Below are positions 52,512 through 61,407 of a DNA stretch of 64,000 nucleotides, one piece after another. The DNA is from Poriferisodalis sp965208555 (GTDB lineage: Bacteria; Actinomycetota; Acidimicrobiia; Acidimicrobiales; Poriferisodalaceae), in contig NZ_OZ242342.1 in NCBI RefSeq assembly GCF_965208555.1, positions 1,302,001-1,366,000 of the forward strand, given 5' to 3'. A program made the translations under genes and the position numbers. The notes beneath the pieces were generated by a model. The model saw only the letters and a list, made by a program, of their open reading frames with translations, made no database searches and was not told the DNA's origin. Every line of letters starts with the position of its first letter. Within the stretch, counting starts at the first letter, position 1.

Positions 52512-55106
52512 CTACCAGCCGTCGTCGATGGTGGTGGTCATTTCGGCGCCGGTGGTGGTGATGACCTTGATGGCGATGTTGCGGCCGGGGTCGGGCGGTG
52601 CGAACGGCTGCGAGACGGTGGACTGGACGTTGTCGAGGGCGTGTTCGTCGCGTTCGCGCTTGGGGATCTTGGCGATGAGCTTCTTGATGTCGCTGCCCTT
52701 GCGGAATCCGTTGGGGAAGTAGGCGCGGCGCACTCGGAACGAGAAGCCGTCGTGGTTGGTGTCGAGCATCCAGCACTCGACCTGGTCGGTGCCGTAGCCA
52801 CGTGCCCGGTTCGCGGCCGGGTCGTAGGTATCGCAGCCAAGCAGCTCGACAGTGATCTCGCCGTCGTCACTTGTGCCGAGGATCACATCGGGCTCAGCGA
52901 GCAGCACAAAAGAGCCGCCGTCAGCGGACTTGCTGACGGTCTCGGGCAGGCGCAGATCTCGCGAGGCGACGACGCGGTGCACGTGGACCGGGCCGACCGC
53001 CGGAGGAATGCCAGCTTCGAAGTCGTAGCCGATAATGATCAGGTTCTCGCACTTCGGGTCGTTGTCGCGGGCTTCGATTGCCGCTCGACGGGCGACTTCG
53101 ACGGTGACGGTCGCATCGGCCGCCGCGATCGTCACGCCCGCCGTGAATTCACCCTCACGAGTTGCTGACGCGCAGCGTGCCCCGTAGCCGACGAGTTTCG
53201 TGTCGGGCCACGGGATCGTCTCAACAACATCGAAGATCGGTCGCCCTTCGGAATCACATACAGGCGTAGTGCGCAGCAACTGCAACAGCGTCTCGGCATC
53301 GTTTGGGTCCGCTATCGGCAGGTCGCTCTGTGTGCCTTCATCGAGCGGCAGGTATGTGTATGGGGAAATCGACTCGACCGTGAACGCCGAGCAGATGCGA
53401 GGTCGCCTTGTATCGACGCTGGTGCGATCGACAAGCCGGATCTGATTCTCAGGATCCTCAACCGTGCCGTAGGCGAGCGTGGCGGCCGTGACATGGGGGA
53501 TTGTCTCCTCGACGAAGCCCGAAGCGGGGTCTAACCCGGCGTCGGCGATCTTGTGCCACGTGTACACGCGCGAGAGCAGGTGAGAGCGGGCAACGGCGAC
53601 CGCTACGCGTTGCGCATCACAGGTGACCCACCGGCGGCCCCATTCCTCGGCGAGGTCAGCGGTTACACCGCTTCCGCAGGTTGGGTCCACGACCAGATCA
53701 CCCGGATCGGTGGTCATCAAGAGGCATCGCTCAACAATGCGGTCCGCCGTCTGGACCACGTAGCGCTTCTTGGATGGGGCGGCCACTGAGTGCCAGACAT
53801 TGTCAACCTTGCGACCGGGTCGCTCCTCTTCAAAGAGCTTCCAATGAAGCGAGGTGCCCATGTCGGAGAGTCGGCCCTGTTGCTTGAGTGCACACATGCC
53901 GCATTCGTCTTGACGACCGTCAGGATCGCCTGGACACGGTTCGCCATCTGGGGGAGGCTCGCCGTTCTCGCGCTGAGGGGAGTGCACCGAGACGCGCCAT
54001 TGGCTCGTGGGCCCGGTCGAATGCCACGTACCGTTGTACCAGTAGTCGACGGATCTGCCAGTGGTTGAGAAGCCTTGCGAGGTGAGCTTCGAGCGCTTGA
54101 AGAGCCGCGCATCGCTCGGCAAGAGTCCAACGTCTTTGCGTTCATCCTTCGTAGGGGCGCGATCCGGTTTGCCACGGACCTCCAATCCCGCTGCAAACGT
54201 GAAATCGTCCATGTGAGCCTGCCGGTCGCGCGGCTCGTAAACCGGATTGAACTTGATCCGGTCCTTGTCTTTGGCGTACCAGAGGATGTAGCTGGCACTC
54301 TCGCCGAGCAGCTTGGCCGAGGGCATGCCGGTGGGTCGCCATGTGATCGTTGCAACGCGGTTGCCTGCGCCGAATACCTCATCCAGCAGCACCCCGAGCC
54401 GGTGGACGTTCTCATCGCCGATCTGGACGAACAGCGAACCGCTGTCTGCGAGCAGCTCACGGGCGAGGACGCACTGCTTGTGGATGCCGTCGAGGTACGA
54501 GTGGACGCCGTTGCGGTACGTGTCCCGAAACGCCCGGATGGGCAGCGCGTCTCCCGCAGGCACGGCGCTGTCGTTGTCCTTGACATCGAGATTGTCGGTG
54601 GTCGGCTGGAAGTTGGATTGATACGACATGCCGTACGGCGGGTCGTAGTAGATCATCTGCACTTGACCGGCAAGACCGTCCTTGGCGATGAGGCTCTTCA
54701 TGACATCGGCTGAGTCACCGTGGATCAGACGGTTCTGCCAGTTGCCGGAGTGCTCGTAGAAGTTGAGCGGGTCGGCGCCTTCGGGCAGCCCGTTGAAGTC
54801 GTCGGTGCTGAGCTGGATTCCGCTGTCGGGCTTGCGCAGCTGATTGACGAACTCCGACGGCGCGATCTTCTCCCGCACATACAGCGGCAGCGCCTCCATG
54901 CGCAGCAGCGCGTCCTCGGGCGCGTCTCCGGTGAGCGCCGATGTCTCACCTTCTCGCTGCCAAGCGAGCACGGGTGTGGCGATCTCGTGTCGGTCGATCG
55001 TGAACGGCTTGGGCTTGCGATCCTCGTCCGTCATCAGCGACTCGGTCTCCGGCGTCGGATTGTTGCGCCGGGTGGCCGCCTTGTGCCTGTACGAGTCGTT
55101 CGCCAT
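52512..55106 (-). CDS. Type III restriction-modification DNA methyltransferase (Mod)
   Basis: An 864-residue beta-class adenine N6-methyltransferase. DPPYG (155-159) comes before the SAM-binding motif DPTCGSGVTADLAEEWGRRW near 473, the beta order. The long segment between them should contain target recognition. About 350 extra C-terminal residues (NLIIIGYDFEAGIPPAVGPV, FSFRVRRAYFPNGFRKGSDI) follow, making it longer than standard Mod proteins of about 650. ATG 55106 has AGAGGG eight bases upstream and lies 20 bases after the res stop. Confidence 0.93.
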   Translation of the reverse strand: MANDSYRHKAATRRNNPTPETESLMTDEDRKPKPFTIDRHEIATPVLAWQREGETSALTGDAPEDALLRMEALPLYVREKIAPSEFVNQLRKPDSGIQLSTDDFNGLPEGADPLNFYEHSGNWQNRLIHGDSADVMKSLIAKDGLAGQVQMIYYDPPYGMSYQSNFQPTTDNLDVKDNDSAVPAGDALPIRAFRDTYRNGVHSYLDGIHKQCVLARELLADSGSLFVQIGDENVHRLGVLLDEVFGAGNRVATITWRPTGMPSAKLLGESASYILWYAKDKDRIKFNPVYEPRDRQAHMDDFTFAAGLEVRGKPDRAPTKDERKDVGLLPSDARLFKRSKLTSQGFSTTGRSVDYWYNGTWHSTGPTSQWRVSVHSPQRENGEPPPDGEPCPGDPDGRQDECGMCALKQQGRLSDMGTSLHWKLFEEERPGRKVDNVWHSVAAPSKKRYVVQTADRIVERCLLMTTDPGDLVVDPTCGSGVTADLAEEWGRRWVTCDAQRVAVAVARSHLLSRVYTWHKIADAGLDPASGFVEETIPHVTAATLAYGTVEDPENQIRLVDRTSVDTRRPRICSAFTVESISPYTYLPLDEGTQSDLPIADPNDAETLLQLLRTTPVCDSEGRPIFDVVETIPWPDTKLVGYGARCASATREGEFTAGVTIAAADATVTVEVARRAAIEARDNDPKCENLIIIGYDFEAGIPPAVGPVHVHRVVASRDLRLPETVSKSADGGSFVLLAEPDVILGTSDDGEITVELLGCDTYDPAANRARGYGTDQVECWMLDTNHDGFSFRVRRAYFPNGFRKGSDIKKLIAKIPKRERDEHALDNVQSTVSQPFAPPDPGRNIAIKVITTTGAEMTTTIDDGW

Positions 55107-55126
55107 CGCTGAGCCCTCTGGGGTGG

Positions 55127-58126
55127 TCAATCAGCCGCCGTTAAGGCGAGTTCGGCTTCCTGCGTCGCGCCGCCGACTTGATCGATCTGGTGACGTGCGA
55201 ACTTGGCGTCCCGGATCTCCACGAAGGACCAGCGGCGCAGGGCGTCGGGCAATGCCGCAGTGCCGGCGACGCACGGAATCCAGTGCTGCAGCACGTAGGT
55301 CTCGGCTGCGATGGCCTTGTCGTCGCGGACACCCTTGCATTCGACGATCAGATTCGTGCCGTCAGTGAGGCGGGCGATGAAGTCGGGCTCGTAGCGACGC
55401 CATGAGCCGTTGAAGAAATACGGCACCGACCAACTGGTCTGGAAGTTGCGTGCCCATGCCTCGACCCGCTCGTGGGTGTCGAGGATCGCTGCTACCTGCT
55501 TCTCAAGATTGGAGTGGCACGCTGCGTGGGAGAGCTCGCTGCGCTTCGCCTCGTGGATGTGCTCCAGCGTGGTGTCGAAACTGACATCGCTGGTGTCGAC
55601 TCGCGGCGGGCTGTCCAGCACTGCCACTCGCTGATGCTCGTGGCCGCGTTCGCTGGTGCATGCGTCGAGAATCGTCAGCACCGCGTCGCGGCGCTGCTGG
55701 GGTTCCGAGAGCAGCAGCGCGGGGTCGTCGCACTCGACGTAGTCGAGCTTGAGCCATTGGCCGACGATGCGCCGAGCCGATCTGAACAGCGACAGACTCG
55801 TGCCGTCGGTGTCGTCATCGGTGCTGCTGCGGAACTCGGCGACGATGTCCTGGGCGATCCTGAACTCGGCTTCACCGCGCCGGCTCTTGGCCTCAAGGAT
55901 CTTCTTCTCGCCGACATGCGGCCTGAGCACCGTCTTCGACGCACCCGACGGCGGCTTCAGCTTCCACGCCTTCGACTTGGACTCATCGAATGCGAGCTTG
56001 AGGCTGGGCGTGACCCGCCGGTACTCACGCACCTGCGGCCAGACGATCCGGTATCTCCCCCGCCCTCGCACTGTGTGCACATGGGTGACCGGGCGTACCG
56101 GAGGTGTGCCGATGTTGCCGCCCCGTGAGGGCATGAACTCGAACGGGATGCCCACGACCTCGGCGTACTCGGGACGCAGCCTTCCGGTGCCGTCGAATCG
56201 GAAGTCCTCATAGGACGTGCGGCGCAGCGCACGGCCGGTGACCTGCTCGCACAGCAACTGCGTCGAGAACGCCCGGTAGCCGACGATGTGAGACACGTTG
56301 CGGGCATCCCAGCCTTCGGTGAGCATGCCCACCGAGATCACACAGCGCACCCGGGCGCCTGGCCGTCCCGCTTTGCCGACCGTGTTCAGGACCTCACGCA
56401 CGGTTTCGAGCGCGTCCTTGGAGCGTCCTCGCCGCTCGTTGAGGCGCTGCCCCTGAGCTTTGATCAGCTTCGCCGCCTTGGCCGGCAGATCGCTGCTGTC
56501 GTCGAGGTTCGAGTGCACGACGATGGTGCGCAGGTCGTCTGTGTACTGGCCTTGCTCGACGTTGGAGAGTTCCGGGTAGGCGCCTTCGCGCAGGATGCCG
56601 TCGCTGTCTTCCCAGCCGGCGATGTGCTCGTACAGGGCGTTGGCGTTGTCGATGGTGTTCGCCACCACGATCATCACCGGCGCTGTCTCGGGTCGCACGC
56701 GTGACCACAGCGCTAGGTGGACTTTGTAGTCGTCGTACTGGGCGTCGAGAGCGGTGCGCAGCGGCACTGGGATTTCTGCGGCCGGACCGTCCTCGCTGGG
56801 CCTCGGGATCTTCTTCTTGTCGGTGGCCTCGTAGAGGTTGCGCCAGACGGTTCGCTCTTGGATCGAGTCGTCGTCGACGGGCACTCGTGGGACCTTGGTC
56901 AGCCCGGACTCGATTGCATCCATCAGGCCGAAGTCCGATGCGACCCATTGGAACGGATCGGGCGTGGCCCGCCCCGAGGTGTCGATCCACATCGGCGTGG
57001 CCGAGAAGTCGTATACGACCGAGGCTTGGCCGTACTGGTTCACCTCGCCGAGCTGGCCCATGTCTCGCAAGCTGCGCAAGACGTTGAACCACACCGCAGC
57101 GCGCTTGTCTTCCTTCTTGTCCTCGGCACTGCGTTGGGTTTGCGACTTGGGCAGGTAGCAGTGGTGGGCCTCGTCGTTGAGCACGACGAGGTTGCCGTAT
57201 GCGTTGGCTGTCAGCAGCGACTTGAGGACCCGCTGGGCGGACTGTTCGTAGCTCTCGAGGTGCTCGTCGCCGGTGGGCCGTCCGATCAAGTCACGATGCG
57301 CTCGGCCGCCTTTGGACCCGCTGCGCGGGAAGCCGAGCATGTTGAGGTTCTGACGGGTGAACGCCTGGAAGTTCATGATCTCGACACGGGCACGGTTCAG
57401 CACCGGCCGCAGGTCGCGAGGCACCAGGCCCATTTCCTCGTAGACGTTGTGCGGGCTGGATGGCTTCAGTTCGGCGAGGCGGTTGCGCACGGTGAGGCCG
57501 GGTGTGAGCACGAGGAATCGTTCGCCGTGTTGGATGTTGCGCCGACGGGTGGTGCGTGCGGCGTTGAGGGTCTGCCAAGCGATCAGCATCCCCATCACGA
57601 CGGTTTTGCCGGTGCCGGTGGCCATCTTCACCGCATGGCGAACGATCTCGTCGTTGTGTTGGCGTGACAGCGTCTCGAGCTCGCGCCGCTCTGCGGTTTG
57701 GCGGGTAGCGACCTCGCGCAGCCACACCAGGGTCTCGATCGCTTCGCGCTGAGCGAAGAACGGGCGGAGCTTGCAGCCTCGCTCGTCGGCCCAGTGCTCC
57801 AGCAGCCGGATGGTCACCGACGTCGCGCCTTGGTAGCCGCCGGCTCGCCACGTCGAGACCTTGCCGCGAATGTCGTTGATCAACCGATTCAGGTGCACGT
57901 CGTCGTCGAGCGAGAGCTGCAGATGGCCTGGCTTTTGGTCGTCGGGCACAGGGCTCAGCAGCATCGAAGGACGGCGACCCGACTCGGGCTTGATCCCGCT
58001 GAGGGCGCGACCAGTCCGATCGAGCGGCCAATAGCTATGCGGCTCCTCGAAAGGCGAACAGAGGATTGGGTCAACTGACGGGTCGTAGTCGACCTCTGTG
58101 GCCGCTTCCGCCAGCTCGTCGGCCAT
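55127..58126 (-). CDS. Type III restriction endonuclease subunit (Res)
   Basis: A 999-residue superfamily 2 helicase-nuclease. Walker A is KMATGTGKTVVMG near 167, the helicase Asp-Glu box is VVLNDEAHHCY near 313, motif III is VYDFSATPMW, motif VI-like CEQVTGRALRRTSYE lies near 628, and the C-terminal PD-(D/E)xK nuclease is YEPDFIARL...LIVECKG near 915-932. With Mod it forms the complex that translocates on and cuts unmodified foreign DNA. ATG 58126 is chosen; the TTG three codons earlier is unlikely. Here res precedes mod, the reverse of the usual order. Confidence 0.93.
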   Translation of the reverse strand: MADELAEAATEVDYDPSVDPILCSPFEEPHSYWPLDRTGRALSGIKPESGRRPSMLLSPVPDDQKPGHLQLSLDDDVHLNRLINDIRGKVSTWRAGGYQGATSVTIRLLEHWADERGCKLRPFFAQREAIETLVWLREVATRQTAERRELETLSRQHNDEIVRHAVKMATGTGKTVVMGMLIAWQTLNAARTTRRRNIQHGERFLVLTPGLTVRNRLAELKPSSPHNVYEEMGLVPRDLRPVLNRARVEIMNFQAFTRQNLNMLGFPRSGSKGGRAHRDLIGRPTGDEHLESYEQSAQRVLKSLLTANAYGNLVVLNDEAHHCYLPKSQTQRSAEDKKEDKRAAVWFNVLRSLRDMGQLGEVNQYGQASVVYDFSATPMWIDTSGRATPDPFQWVASDFGLMDAIESGLTKVPRVPVDDDSIQERTVWRNLYEATDKKKIPRPSEDGPAAEIPVPLRTALDAQYDDYKVHLALWSRVRPETAPVMIVVANTIDNANALYEHIAGWEDSDGILREGAYPELSNVEQGQYTDDLRTIVVHSNLDDSSDLPAKAAKLIKAQGQRLNERRGRSKDALETVREVLNTVGKAGRPGARVRCVISVGMLTEGWDARNVSHIVGYRAFSTQLLCEQVTGRALRRTSYEDFRFDGTGRLRPEYAEVVGIPFEFMPSRGGNIGTPPVRPVTHVHTVRGRGRYRIVWPQVREYRRVTPSLKLAFDESKSKAWKLKPPSGASKTVLRPHVGEKKILEAKSRRGEAEFRIAQDIVAEFRSSTDDDTDGTSLSLFRSARRIVGQWLKLDYVECDDPALLLSEPQQRRDAVLTILDACTSERGHEHQRVAVLDSPPRVDTSDVSFDTTLEHIHEAKRSELSHAACHSNLEKQVAAILDTHERVEAWARNFQTSWSVPYFFNGSWRRYEPDFIARLTDGTNLIVECKGVRDDKAIAAETYVLQHWIPCVAGTAALPDALRRWSFVEIRDAKFARHQIDQVGGATQEAELALTAAD

Positions 58127-58133
58127 TTCCGTC

Positions 58134-58143
58134 AACTGCCGTT
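58134..58143 (+). repeat. AACTGCCGTT copy 1 near recombinase
   Basis: A ten-base match to the 14-mer repeat at 58173 in the same orientation, 39 bases away. It lies just before the res start. Confidence 0.5.
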
Positions 58144-58172
58144 CTGCCCAGCAGCGGCCGACCGCGGTGTGA

Positions 58173-58186
58173 AACTGCCGTTATCC
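58173..58186 (+). repeat. 14-bp inverted repeat, left copy
   Basis: AACTGCCGTTATCC; its exact reverse complement is at 59599-59612, on the other side of the tyrosine recombinase gene. It may be an arm or core binding site of that recombinase, or a scar of integration. Confidence 0.6.
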
Positions 58187-58281
58187 CCCGGATACTGGCC
58201 TCACATGAATACGCGTAACTCTGCGAAATCCACGCATTGTCGGTGCCGTTCGCGAGGGTCTTGCGCTTGCAGCGTCAGCGC

Positions 58282-59514
58282 ATGACAACACCACGTGGGC
58301 GAGCTTCCGGTACTGGGCTCGCGGGAGCGCACCCGTCGGCACCGCCGAACAAGGTCACTCAGATCAACGAGGCCAACGGCTCTCGTGAGGGGTCTGACCT
58401 ACCCGGATTGTCGGGACTCGAGGACGCGACGGCAAGGCGCAGTCCGCAGCGCTCCGACTGCTGGCAAGAAGTGGTCCGAGGCACGATCGTCACCGATGAG
58501 CCAGCGCTTCCAGACCCGCTCCTCCAATGTCCCGCCTACAACGAAGTTTCCGACCTCGCCTCGCTCACAGAGTCCGATGCCGAAAACCTGAACGGGCTGT
58601 TCCGCCACGAGGTCACCCACAACACGATCCGCAGCTACAGGAGCCAATGGAGGAGATTCGCCGCCTGGGCCACGACTCGGGGCGCCCGGGCACTCCCTGC
58701 CAAGCCTGAGCACGTCGCCGCATACCTGGCCGAGCGCTTCGGGCAGCTCGGCCACAAGCCAGCCACGCTGCGTGTGGCCGCGGCAGCGATCGCCTATGTC
58801 CACAGCAACTACGGCCTTGAGAACCCGTGCAGCCACCCGGATGTCAGGAGAACGCTGCGGGGAGCGACTCGGATGGCAGGCAAGGCACAGAAACAGGCGA
58901 AGGGCCTCACCGCGGAGGCACTCGACGCAATCGCAGCAACCGCTTGCCAACCACGTCTCGGCAAGAACGGCAGAAGCGAGAGCGCACAGGCTGCCGCCAG
59001 GAGAGGAAGCGTCGACATCGCTCTCGTGAGGCTCATGCGCGACGCGATGCTGCGAGTCTCCGAATGTGCTGCGCTGACCTGGAGCGACATCGAGACGGTG
59101 TCCGATGGCAGCGGCCGGCTCCTGATTCGGCGCTCGAAGACCGACCCCGATGGCGAAGGCGCCGTCGTGTTCGTCTCGCCGCAGACCATGGCTGCACTTG
59201 CGTCGATTCGCAACGGCGCCCCAACGGAATTCCGTGTGTTCGAGCTAAGCCCGAATCAGATCTCACTGCGGATCAAGAAGGCTGCCCTGGCGGCCGGTCT
59301 GGGCGACGGTTTCAGTGGGCACTCACCTCGTGTCGGCATGGCTCAGGACCTTGCACGGATTGGCGTCGAGCTGCCAAGCCTGATGACCGCGGGACGGTGG
59401 CGTTCCCCGACGATGCCTGCGCACTACACCCGCAATGAGACCGCCGATCGGGGAGCCGTCGCGCAGTTCTACAGGCACTCGCGGGATCCCCGCCAGCCGC
59501 CTCTGGCGACTTGA
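58282..59514 (+). CDS. Tyrosine recombinase / phage-type integrase
   Basis: A 410-residue site-specific recombinase. An N-terminal SAM-like core-binding domain (HNTIRSYRSQWRRFAAWATT, HVAAYLAERFG) is followed by the catalytic domain: Arg in DAMLRVSECAALTW near 257, HSPRVGMAQDL near 346 with His and Arg, Trp in GRWRSPTMPAHYTR, and the nucleophile Tyr at about 382. All main catalytic residues appear present. ATG 58282 is the best start, but about 80 N-terminal residues are atypical and the true start may be later. It diverges from res across 155 bases holding two repeat copies, and is a candidate agent for acquisition of the defence block. Confidence 0.92.
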   Translation: MTTPRGRASGTGLAGAHPSAPPNKVTQINEANGSREGSDLPGLSGLEDATARRSPQRSDCWQEVVRGTIVTDEPALPDPLLQCPAYNEVSDLASLTESDAENLNGLFRHEVTHNTIRSYRSQWRRFAAWATTRGARALPAKPEHVAAYLAERFGQLGHKPATLRVAAAAIAYVHSNYGLENPCSHPDVRRTLRGATRMAGKAQKQAKGLTAEALDAIAATACQPRLGKNGRSESAQAAARRGSVDIALVRLMRDAMLRVSECAALTWSDIETVSDGSGRLLIRRSKTDPDGEGAVVFVSPQTMAALASIRNGAPTEFRVFELSPNQISLRIKKAALAAGLGDGFSGHSPRVGMAQDLARIGVELPSLMTAGRWRSPTMPAHYTRNETADRGAVAQFYRHSRDPRQPPLAT

Positions 59515-60108
59515 TCCACAGGAGCGATTCGGTCTCGGACCGCCCTCGGCAGCGTTGCTACTCTGCGGATTCGGCCTGCCAAGGGGACTCAAGGTCATGG
59601 ATAACGGCAGTTGTCCCCGCTGCGATCTTGACTGTGTGAGAGCACCAGGACAAGGCCTCATTGAGCGTTTCTCTCGATGAATCGGCCCCTTCTCGAGCGC
59701 GCGATCTGCTAATTCCGATCACCACGGCTTGCCGGTCGGACGCCTATGCCCTTGTCCTCACGGGGCCGAGAAACCGATCTCAGAGGCAGCGGCGTACAAC
59801 CTCTGCGCCGAGGTCAACTTCAGCTACCAGTGCTCCATGAGCCGGAGTGCCGACAGGACAGGTGCGGGCGGAGCCCATCCCCGACCGAGAACGTCCCCAG
59901 CGGCATACGGAGCGGTCCACTGACAGCCGGAAACAGAGCATCCGCGCTGCGTGTCGCCGGACGCGCGACCATCGCGCGGCCACGTTTCGCGCTGTCATTT
60001 CGCATCAAACCGTGGCCGCAGAAGTTCCGGGTGGGGGAAACGGAATCGACTGCGGGAAGCAGCGTCGCTGCGTTCGGACGTCAACGACATGTGATGGAAG
60101 TAGGCGAG
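59515..60108. other. Noncoding or decayed stretch after the recombinase
   Basis: Apart from the 14-mer at 59599 I find no gene here. Open frames run through from both sides but have no start signal or recognisable protein. It may contain an attachment region or the remains of a gene. Confidence 0.5.
59599..59612 (-). repeat. 14-bp inverted repeat, right copy
   Basis: GGATAACGGCAGTT, the exact reverse complement of 58173-58186, located 85 bases after the recombinase stop. Confidence 0.6.
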
Positions 60109-60933
60109 ATGGTGAAGCCGCCGTTTTCAGTCCGACAGGACCAGGACAAGCTTGACGCCTTCTGCGTTCTTCAAGAAGGCGTGCCCGACAGCTTGATGCC
60201 ATCACTCTTTGTCTGGATCTCCGAGCGGTACTTCTACAGCGAAGCGGGAGGCACGTACGCGCGACGAAATGGCATCGATCGGCTTGAGCGCATTCTCGGA
60301 GAAGTGTTGCCCCGTCGCCATCAGGATCTGATGAGTCGTCTCGTGAAGGACCACGGACTGCTCCTAGATGCGATCGACAGCGCATTGGCAGCTCGTCCGC
60401 ATCAGTCGGTAGCAGCAGAGCTGCAGACAATGCTGGACGAAGCCCGCAGCGTGTACAGAGTCGGAGTCGACGAGAACGGCGACTACGAGTTGCAGTTTCG
60501 GCAGCCCGCCGAACTCACTGAGCTCGTTGAAGTGTCCACCAGCGATGCCGATTCGGCGTCGCATCATCTGCGGCAGGCGTGGTCACTGGCATTCGGACGC
60601 GAACCGGAACCGACCGCCGCATGCGACGAGGCTGTGCGAGCAATCGAGGCCGCGGCCAAGCCCGTCGTGACCCCACGTGATTCGCGGACGACGCTCGGCA
60701 AGATGATCACGGCGATGAGCGACGCTTCGCACAAGTGGACAACCGATTCGAACGCGTCAGACGACATCGATGCAGCCATCGCCATGATGGACCTCATCTG
60801 GAAGGGGTACCGACGGCACGGCGATCCCAACCAGCCCGCCGAAGCGACCGTCGAGACGGCTCAGATGCTCGTCCAGTGTGCAGCGCTGCTCGTGCACTGG
60901 TTCCGGTCAGGACACATACGCCGAGTGACTTGA
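60109..60933 (+). CDS. Abi_C-like abortive-infection family protein
   Basis: A 274-residue helical protein. GIDRLERILGEVLPRRHQDL, VAAELQTMLDEARSVYRVGV and the C-terminal GYRRHGDPNQPAEATVETAQ with MLVQCAALLVHWF resemble proteins carrying the Abi_C abortive-infection domain, whose RxxxxH-like end is HEPN-related. ATG 60109 has GGAAG seven bases upstream. It is followed immediately by a second HEPN-like gene, so the two probably form a toxin-type defence unit. The function is inferred from domain resemblance only. Confidence 0.65.
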   Translation: MVKPPFSVRQDQDKLDAFCVLQEGVPDSLMPSLFVWISERYFYSEAGGTYARRNGIDRLERILGEVLPRRHQDLMSRLVKDHGLLLDAIDSALAARPHQSVAAELQTMLDEARSVYRVGVDENGDYELQFRQPAELTELVEVSTSDADSASHHLRQAWSLAFGREPEPTAACDEAVRAIEAAAKPVVTPRDSRTTLGKMITAMSDASHKWTTDSNASDDIDAAIAMMDLIWKGYRRHGDPNQPAEATVETAQMLVQCAALLVHWFRSGHIRRVT

Positions 60934-60935
60934 GC

Positions 60936-61364
60936 GTGCGACCAGACGATGACTACCTCGTCGCGCTCGGCTGGGCGAAGTACGCGTTCCTCCACTTGGA
61001 GTGGCTCGTCATCTACACACTCCATGATGAGACCGGCAGAACCGTCACATCGCTGTCGAAGCTGACTCCACGCACTTTGAGCAATCTCTTGGCTGAACGA
61101 TGGGGGCACGACAGTGACCTGAGCGCCCTTGCCGAGCGGTACTCGGAAATCGTCTCTCGACGCGAGGACATAGCGCACTCACATCCCGCTACTCAGCAGA
61201 TCAGCGAGACCGGCGAATCCCTGCAACGGCTGCGTCGGCACAAGCCCAACCTTCAGGCCGAGTCGTCTCGCGTCTACTGGATCACGACGGAATGGCTCGA
61301 GCGTTTCGCAGCAGATGCCCTGACCCTCAACCGGAACATCTCAGAAGCATTGGGACGTCGCTAG
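60936..61364 (+). CDS. HEPN-like protein
   Basis: A 142-residue all-helical protein. WAKYAFLHLEWLVIYTLHDE starts a four-helix bundle, and SRREDIAHSHPAT gives an Rx4-6H motif as in HEPN ribonucleases. GTG 60936 starts two bases after the upstream stop; TTG 60930 would overlap it. It may be the partner or antitoxin/toxin half of the Abi_C-like gene. Confidence 0.6.
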   Translation: MRPDDDYLVALGWAKYAFLHLEWLVIYTLHDETGRTVTSLSKLTPRTLSNLLAERWGHDSDLSALAERYSEIVSRREDIAHSHPATQQISETGESLQRLRRHKPNLQAESSRVYWITTEWLERFAADALTLNRNISEALGRR

Positions 61365-61407
61365 GGCGAGACTGGCGTACTTGGGTGAGGTGTCCTCGCC
61401 GCGACTT

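Noticed and set aside
58134..59612. Insertion sequence ends
   Set aside because: The enclosed gene is a tyrosine recombinase, not a transposase, and no target-site duplication was found next to the 14-mers.
59746..60108. Upstream extension of the Abi_C-like protein by about 120 residues
   Set aside because: The extension is Arg/Pro/Ser-rich without secondary-structure pattern, and ATG 60109 has a good ribosome site.
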